From Pedobacter nutrimenti (lineage in GTDB: Bacteria; Bacteroidota; Bacteroidia; Sphingobacteriales; Sphingobacteriaceae), in NCBI RefSeq assembly GCF_003208655.1, contig NZ_QKLU01000007.1, forward strand, positions 1 to 64,000: 64,000 nucleotides of DNA, in the 5' to 3' direction. The notes beneath the pieces are model-generated. The model did no database searches. It had not been told where the DNA came from and worked only from the letters and a program-made list of their open reading frames with translations. The translations under genes and the position numbers were made by a program. Positions 60,039-64,000 of the stretch are shown in pieces (the stretch's first letter is position 1; every line of letters begins with the position of its first letter).

Positions 60039-60965
60039 ATGCTACAGGAATTTCGCAAACCCCAAAGGCTGATGGGCAATGCTTTTGAAATTACCGTTGT
60101 GGATACCGATGAGCGGCAGGCACTGGAGCATATTGATGCCGCCATAGCCGAAATCCAACGGATTGAGCAATTACTCACCACTTATAAGGAAGACAGTCAA
60201 ACCAACCTCGTTAACCGCAATGCGGGGGTGCAGCCTGTAAAAGTGGATGCGGAAATGTTTAACCTGATTGAACGGAGTATCCGCATCAGCCAGATTACAG
60301 ATGGTTATTTTGATATTTCTTACGGTGGCATAGATAAAAGGCTCTGGAACTTCGACAAGGAAATGAAGGAGCTTCCTGATCCCGGATCTGTTAAAGAACA
60401 CCTGAAACTGGTCAATTACAGGAACATCCTTTTAGACCCCGAAAAACAAACCGTTTTCCTGAAAGAGAAAGGTATGCGTATCGGTTTCGGGGGAATTGGA
60501 AAAGGCTATGCTGCCGAGATGGGCAAACGATTATTGCAGCAACGTGGTGTCCAATCCGGTGTTGTCAATGCTTCGGGTGACCTTACGGTTTGGGGAAGCC
60601 AGGCAGACGGTAAACCCTGGACGATTGGCATTGCCAATCCCGATAATGCAAGATTGCCATTTTCGTACCTGAATATAACGGATACGGCGGTAGCCACTTC
60701 AGGTAATTACGAAAAATATGTCATGATCGGAGGCAAACGGTATTCCCACACCATTAATCCCAAAACAGGAATACCCGTTTCCGGGGTCAAAAGTGTGACC
60801 ATTATCTGCCCGAATGCAGAAATAGCTGATGCAATGGCTACGCCTGTAAGCATCATGGGCATCGATGCAGCGCTAAACCTTATTAACCAGATCCAACAGG
60901 TTGAATGTATCATCATTGACGATGCCAACCGCATTTATTCATCCAAAAAAATCAATTTAAAATGA
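60039..60965 (+). CDS. apbE: ApbE-type FAD:protein FMN transferase
   Basis: I chose ATG 60039 (308 residues), the base after the thioredoxin stop. The ApbE motifs are all visible: GGIDKRLWNFDKE, IGFGGIGKGYAAEMG (about 150-164), VVNASGDLTVWG and KRYSHTINPKTGIPVSG. ApbE transfers FMN from FAD to threonine in target flavoproteins outside the cytoplasm, using metal. No signal peptide is obvious in this start, which is unusual. The genes downstream (DUF4266, DUF3570) form a known companion set. Confidence 0.9.
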   Translation: MLQEFRKPQRLMGNAFEITVVDTDERQALEHIDAAIAEIQRIEQLLTTYKEDSQTNLVNRNAGVQPVKVDAEMFNLIERSIRISQITDGYFDISYGGIDKRLWNFDKEMKELPDPGSVKEHLKLVNYRNILLDPEKQTVFLKEKGMRIGFGGIGKGYAAEMGKRLLQQRGVQSGVVNASGDLTVWGSQADGKPWTIGIANPDNARLPFSYLNITDTAVATSGNYEKYVMIGGKRYSHTINPKTGIPVSGVKSVTIICPNAEIADAMATPVSIMGIDAALNLINQIQQVECIIIDDANRIYSSKKINLK

Positions 60966-61192
60966 AACAATTATCAAGTAAAATATTTTTAAAAGCTGCT
61001 GCTTTTATGGCAGTTTGCGCTTTGGTTTCCTGTACAACAGTAAAAGAATACCAAAAGAATAAGCTGAATGATGCCGAAATGGTACTCGGCAATCGCACCA
61101 TCGAAAAAACCGAACTCAATTTTCAATCCTACCGTGAAGGCTCATCCGGTGCCAATGCAGGCAAATCTGGTGGAGGCTGTGGCTGTAATTAA
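60962..61192 (+). CDS. DUF4266 lipoprotein with C-terminal cysteine motif
   Basis: The 76-residue protein has a lipobox (VCALVSC, Cys near residue 24) and the DUF4266 core (TTVKEYQKNKLNDAEMVLGN). It ends with a glycine/cysteine tail GGGCGCN. It overlaps the ApbE gene by 4 bases. DUF4266 genes are usually adjacent to DUF3570 and ApbE genes; the exact role is unknown. The C-terminal cysteines could bind metal or be redox-active. Confidence 0.85.
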   Translation: MKQLSSKIFLKAAAFMAVCALVSCTTVKEYQKNKLNDAEMVLGNRTIEKTELNFQSYREGSSGANAGKSGGGCGCN

Positions 61193-61210
61193 CCTAAAAA
61201 GAGAAAAACA

Positions 61211-62416
61211 ATGAAAAGAATATTTTTAACAGCAGCAGCTCTTATGGCGTTATTGCATTCCCATGCGCAGACTACGCCTGTTGATACCAGCCATATATCC
61301 CGAAAATTAAAAGTTGATGAAATTAACCTGGTATCCAGCTATTATCATCAGAATGGCAATAACTCGGCAGTGACGGGTGGTATCGGTTCTGAAAGGTTGA
61401 CGGATATTTCCAATGTCATAGACGTTACACTCGTTAAATATGACAGAAAGAACAGGAAAAATAAATTCAGGCTGGATGTAGGTGTAGATCATTATACCTC
61501 TGCTTCTTCCGATAGGATCGACCTGAAAGCCAATTCTTCCGCATCTCACGCCGATACAAGGTTTTATCCTTCGATTGGCTGGACGAGAGAAAATGAAAGT
61601 AAAGGCAGCACACTGATGGGTGGAGTTTCCTATTCCGGGGAATTTGACTACCAGTCTTTAGGTGCCAATATTGGCTTTGCACAGAAAACAGCCAATAAAA
61701 TGGGTGAATTTACAGCCAAGTTCCAGGCTTATTTGGATCAGGTGACACTTATAGCGCCGATTGAATTAAGACCAAACTATAGTCCGGGAACTGGTGGAAG
61801 GGAACATGAACAATATGGTACCAGCGGGCGGAACACGTTTGCACTTTCACTTGCCTATTCGCAGATTATCAATCCAAACTTTCAGGTGGAACTGCTTACG
61901 GACGTTGTGCAGCAGAGTGGCTATCTAAGTCTGCCTTTTCACAGGGTATATTTTTCGGATGGTACCGTACATCAGGAAACCCTGCCCGATAAGCGTTTTA
62001 AAATCCCACTGGGGCTACGTGCCAATTATTTTCTGGGAGATCAATTTATCATCCGTACCTATTACCGCTATTACACGGACAGTTGGGGTATAAAATCACA
62101 TACGATCAGTTTGGAAACTCCGATCAAATTATCACCTTTTGTTTCAGTCAGTCCGTTCTATCGTTTTTATACGCAAACAGGGGCAAAATATTTTGCGCCT
62201 TATCAGGCACATGGGGTATCGGATGAGTTTTATACCAGCAATTACGACCTGTCCAAATTCAATAGCAATTTCTTTGGTGCAGGCATACGTTACAACCTGC
62301 CCAATGGGCTTTTGGGCATACAACAGATCAATATGCTGGAATTACGATATGGTCATTATACCAAGTCGGTAGGAATGGCATCGGATATTATTTCGTTAAA
62401 CATCAGGTTCAAATAA
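61211..62416 (+). CDS. DUF3570 outer membrane protein
   Basis: The 401-residue protein has a signal peptide (LMALLHSHAQ, about residue 20), then beta-rich sequence of a barrel, starting LKVDEINLVSSYYHQNGNNS and ending DIISLNIRFK. The DUF3570 family is a predicted porin-like barrel encoded next to DUF4266, ApbE and thioredoxin-like genes. This suggests a shared extracytoplasmic pathway. The substrate is not known. Confidence 0.85.
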   Translation: MKRIFLTAAALMALLHSHAQTTPVDTSHISRKLKVDEINLVSSYYHQNGNNSAVTGGIGSERLTDISNVIDVTLVKYDRKNRKNKFRLDVGVDHYTSASSDRIDLKANSSASHADTRFYPSIGWTRENESKGSTLMGGVSYSGEFDYQSLGANIGFAQKTANKMGEFTAKFQAYLDQVTLIAPIELRPNYSPGTGGREHEQYGTSGRNTFALSLAYSQIINPNFQVELLTDVVQQSGYLSLPFHRVYFSDGTVHQETLPDKRFKIPLGLRANYFLGDQFIIRTYYRYYTDSWGIKSHTISLETPIKLSPFVSVSPFYRFYTQTGAKYFAPYQAHGVSDEFYTSNYDLSKFNSNFFGAGIRYNLPNGLLGIQQINMLELRYGHYTKSVGMASDIISLNIRFK

Positions 62417-62433
62417 AAAATAATTAAAATAAA

Positions 62434-62895
62434 ATGAAAAAATCAATCTTAAAAAAGATAGTAGCAGCCATAGTGCTGCTGCTTATCATCATTCAGTTCT
62501 TTGGAACAGAAAAAAATAGCAGTATTGTAGCCTCTGAAAATGCAATTACCAGGCATTATAGCGTACCTCCGAAAGTACAGGGATTGCTAAAAACAAGCTG
62601 TTACGACTGTCATTCCAATAACACCACTTATCCCTGGTACAACAATGTGCAGCCGGTAAAATGGTGGCTGGCCAGTCATGTTACTGAAGGTAAAAAGCAT
62701 TTGAATTTTGATGAGTTTAATACCTATCCTGCAAAGAAGAAGCTACACAAACTGGAGGAAGTGGTAGAAACGATTAACAGAGATGAAATGCCGTTAAACT
62801 CTTACACGCTTATTCACGGCAATGCAAAACTTTCTGATGCAGACAAAAAAGAGATAGAGGCGTGGGTGAATACAGTAAAAAAAGAAATTCAATAA
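62434..62895 (+). CDS. Haem-binding domain protein (CxxCH)
   Basis: The 153-residue protein has an N-terminal anchor helix (VAAIVLLLIIIQFFG) and a haem_bd domain with the c-type haem motif SCYDCHSNNTTYPWYNNVQP (CxxCH at about 66-70) and VKWWLASHVTEGKKHLNF. It is likely a periplasmic monohaem protein anchored to the inner membrane. It is placed between DUF3570 and a VIT-type transporter gene. Confidence 0.9.
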   Translation: MKKSILKKIVAAIVLLLIIIQFFGTEKNSSIVASENAITRHYSVPPKVQGLLKTSCYDCHSNNTTYPWYNNVQPVKWWLASHVTEGKKHLNFDEFNTYPAKKKLHKLEEVVETINRDEMPLNSYTLIHGNAKLSDADKKEIEAWVNTVKKEIQ

Positions 62896-62918
62896 ATCAT
62901 TTAATAAAAGGAAAACAA

Positions 62919-63638
62919 ATGGCAAATAGTAAACAAACAGGAACACTGGATAATTATCTTGACAATCACTATATGCACAAAAGCAACTGGCTGCGTGCGG
63001 CGGTATTGGGTGCCAATGACGGCATATTGTCTGTTGCCAGTATCGCTATTGGCGTAGCAACAGCCAGCAGTACAAGAGAGCCAATTATTTTAGCGGTTTT
63101 GGCAGGTCTTGTTGCCGGGGCATTGTCAATGGCTGCCGGAGAATATGTATCGGTAAGTTCGCAGACCGATCTGGAGAAAGCGGATATAAAAAGAGAGCAG
63201 CAGGAACTGGATGAAATGCCCGAAGTCGAATTGCAACGGCTAACAGAAATATACCAGAAACGGGGACTGAAAAAGGAAACCGCTCAACTTGTTGCCAAAG
63301 AATTGACGGAACACAATGCACTTGAAGCACACCTTAGGGATGAGCTTGGCATCAATGAAATCACACAGGCTAACCCCATTCAGGCGGCATTGGCATCGGG
63401 CGCAGCGTTTACGGCAGGCGGTATTTTACCCTTAGCAATAACACTGTTTTCTCCTGTAAAGAATATGGAATATGTTCTTTACATCTTTTCCATTGTATTT
63501 CTGGGTATTCTCGGTGCATTTGCTGCACGCACCGGTGGTTCAGCAATAGCAAAAGCAGTTGTTCGGATTACGCTTTGGGGAACTATTGCAATGGTATTGA
63601 CCGCTCTGGTGGGGTATCTTTTTGGAGTAAAAGTATAA
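62919..63638 (+). CDS. VIT1/CCC1 family iron/manganese transporter
   Basis: I chose ATG 62919, after an AAAGGA ribosome-binding site, giving 239 residues. The protein has the family's NWLRAAVLGANDGILSVASI motif, AGALSMAAGEYVSVSSQTDL and an acidic helical cytoplasmic segment with DEMPEVELQRL and LTEHNALEAHLRDE, followed by three C-terminal helices. VIT proteins move Fe2+ or Mn2+ out of the cytoplasm. In this metal-related cluster it would add metal detoxification. Confidence 0.93.
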   Translation: MANSKQTGTLDNYLDNHYMHKSNWLRAAVLGANDGILSVASIAIGVATASSTREPIILAVLAGLVAGALSMAAGEYVSVSSQTDLEKADIKREQQELDEMPEVELQRLTEIYQKRGLKKETAQLVAKELTEHNALEAHLRDELGINEITQANPIQAALASGAAFTAGGILPLAITLFSPVKNMEYVLYIFSIVFLGILGAFAARTGGSAIAKAVVRITLWGTIAMVLTALVGYLFGVKV

Positions 63639-63647
63639 TAGAGTTAC

Positions 63648-63679
63648 AAGCCTTGGAAAAGAAGCGTTTTTCAGGGCTT
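63648..63679. terminator. Bidirectional terminator after the VIT gene
   Basis: AAGCCTTGGAAAA pairs with TTTTTCAGGGCTT (13 bp, two G-T pairs) over a 6-base loop, between two convergent genes. Confidence 0.75.
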
Positions 63680-63688
63680 AATCTTTCG

Positions 63689-63892
63689 TTAGTTCTTGCT
63701 TTTCATTTTTTTTAGCCACAAAACCACTGTCCATACGGCAGTGACGCCAAACAGAATAAAAAGCGGTACATAATAGTTTGCAAAGACACTGTGAAAATAA
63801 CTGCCTGCAATGATATAAATACTGGCAATGCAAAGTTTAAATGGGATAAATTCTTTGTTTGCCCAGGTGGTTTTTTTATTGAAGAAGCTCAT
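63689..63892 (-). CDS. Small membrane protein, 67 residues
   Basis: The short protein has a charged start (MSFFNKKTTWANKEFIPFKL) and two hydrophobic stretches (about 20-34 and 40-58) joined by a short loop, then a basic tail. It starts at ATG 63892 on the minus strand and converges with the VIT gene. No family is recognised. The last 108 bases of the window contain no gene I can support. Confidence 0.55.
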   Translation of the reverse strand: MSFFNKKTTWANKEFIPFKLCIASIYIIAGSYFHSVFANYYVPLFILFGVTAVWTVVLWLKKMKSKN

Positions 63893-64000
63893 GTTTTATC
63901 AATTTATATATAACAAAATTATTGAAAGCAAAACACAGGAACAAAGAAAGCATATGTATTTTTAAAGATTAATATCTAATTGTTTATGTCATATAATATA

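Noticed and set aside
62862..62918. Upstream in-frame start for the VIT gene (begins MGEYSK, like the GapS4a-like protein)
   Set aside because: It overlaps the haem-protein gene, and the ATG at 62919 has a good AAAGGA site; the shared first residues are chance.
10000..63900. Insertion sequences or transposases
   Set aside because: No DDE or IS200-type protein and no terminal repeat plus target duplication was seen in any frame.

Overview
The window is from a Bacteroidota chromosome, most likely Sphingobacteriaceae (Pedobacter/Sphingobacterium-like). The signs are a type IX secretion cargo with a gliding-type C-terminal domain next to a PorP/SprF protein, TonB-type beta-barrel receptors, AT-rich DNA with TAnnTTTG promoter boxes, and a CTnDOT-type conjugation gene set. 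The genus is inferred, not shown. I saw no rRNA, tRNA, transposase or CRISPR array.

Layout. (1) 1-10.3 kb looks chromosomal: the 3' part of a giant Ig-repeat adhesin-like T9SS cargo, its PorP/SprF partner, an outer-membrane receptor with a MarR regulator, and an FtsX/MacB-type permease with a GbsR/MarR regulator. (2) 10.6 kb to at least 53.1 kb is an integrative conjugative element (ICE). It starts with a tyrosine integrase (10.6 kb), small accessory genes (DUF932, two helix-turn-helix proteins), then a sulfur cargo island (15.4-22.4 kb). A structured intergenic element and a degenerate response regulator follow. The transfer operon traQ-traE runs on the minus strand (23.5-33.2 kb). A five-gene plus-strand module that looks like anti-phage defence sits at 33.4-37.7 kb. 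Then come traD-traB-traA (minus), an oriT-like non-coding region, mobA-mobB-mobC, a TetR-controlled HAE-type RND efflux operon (44.3-52.1 kb) and an RteC-like regulator. (3) 53.4-63.9 kb carries a heavy-metal RND efflux set (CusA-TolC fusion plus adaptor) and a thioredoxin-like/ApbE/DUF4266/DUF3570/haem-binding/VIT cluster. These are probably ICE cargo, but the right end of the element is not recognisable in the window.

How the parts work together. The tra genes build a type IV secretion apparatus (TraG VirB4-like, TraJ VirB6-like, TraK VirB8-like, TraM VirB10-like, TraN/TraO outer parts) and MobA/B/C process and couple the DNA. The sulfur island pairs a Crp/Fnr regulator with persulfide dioxygenase-rhodanese, OsmC, TauE, YeeE-type transporters and thioredoxin. 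Three promoters in it share an almost invariant 20-bp site, so I infer one regulon.

The most interesting item is the 33.4-37.7 kb module: XRE regulator, GapS4a-like PD-(D/E)xK-type protein, GapS4b-like partner, NdpA/NA37-type nucleoid-associated protein and a TIGR02391 protein with a HEPN Rx4H motif. It lies in reverse orientation between traD and traE. The combination is not one I know as a named system. Family names come from reading the translations; no database search was possible.
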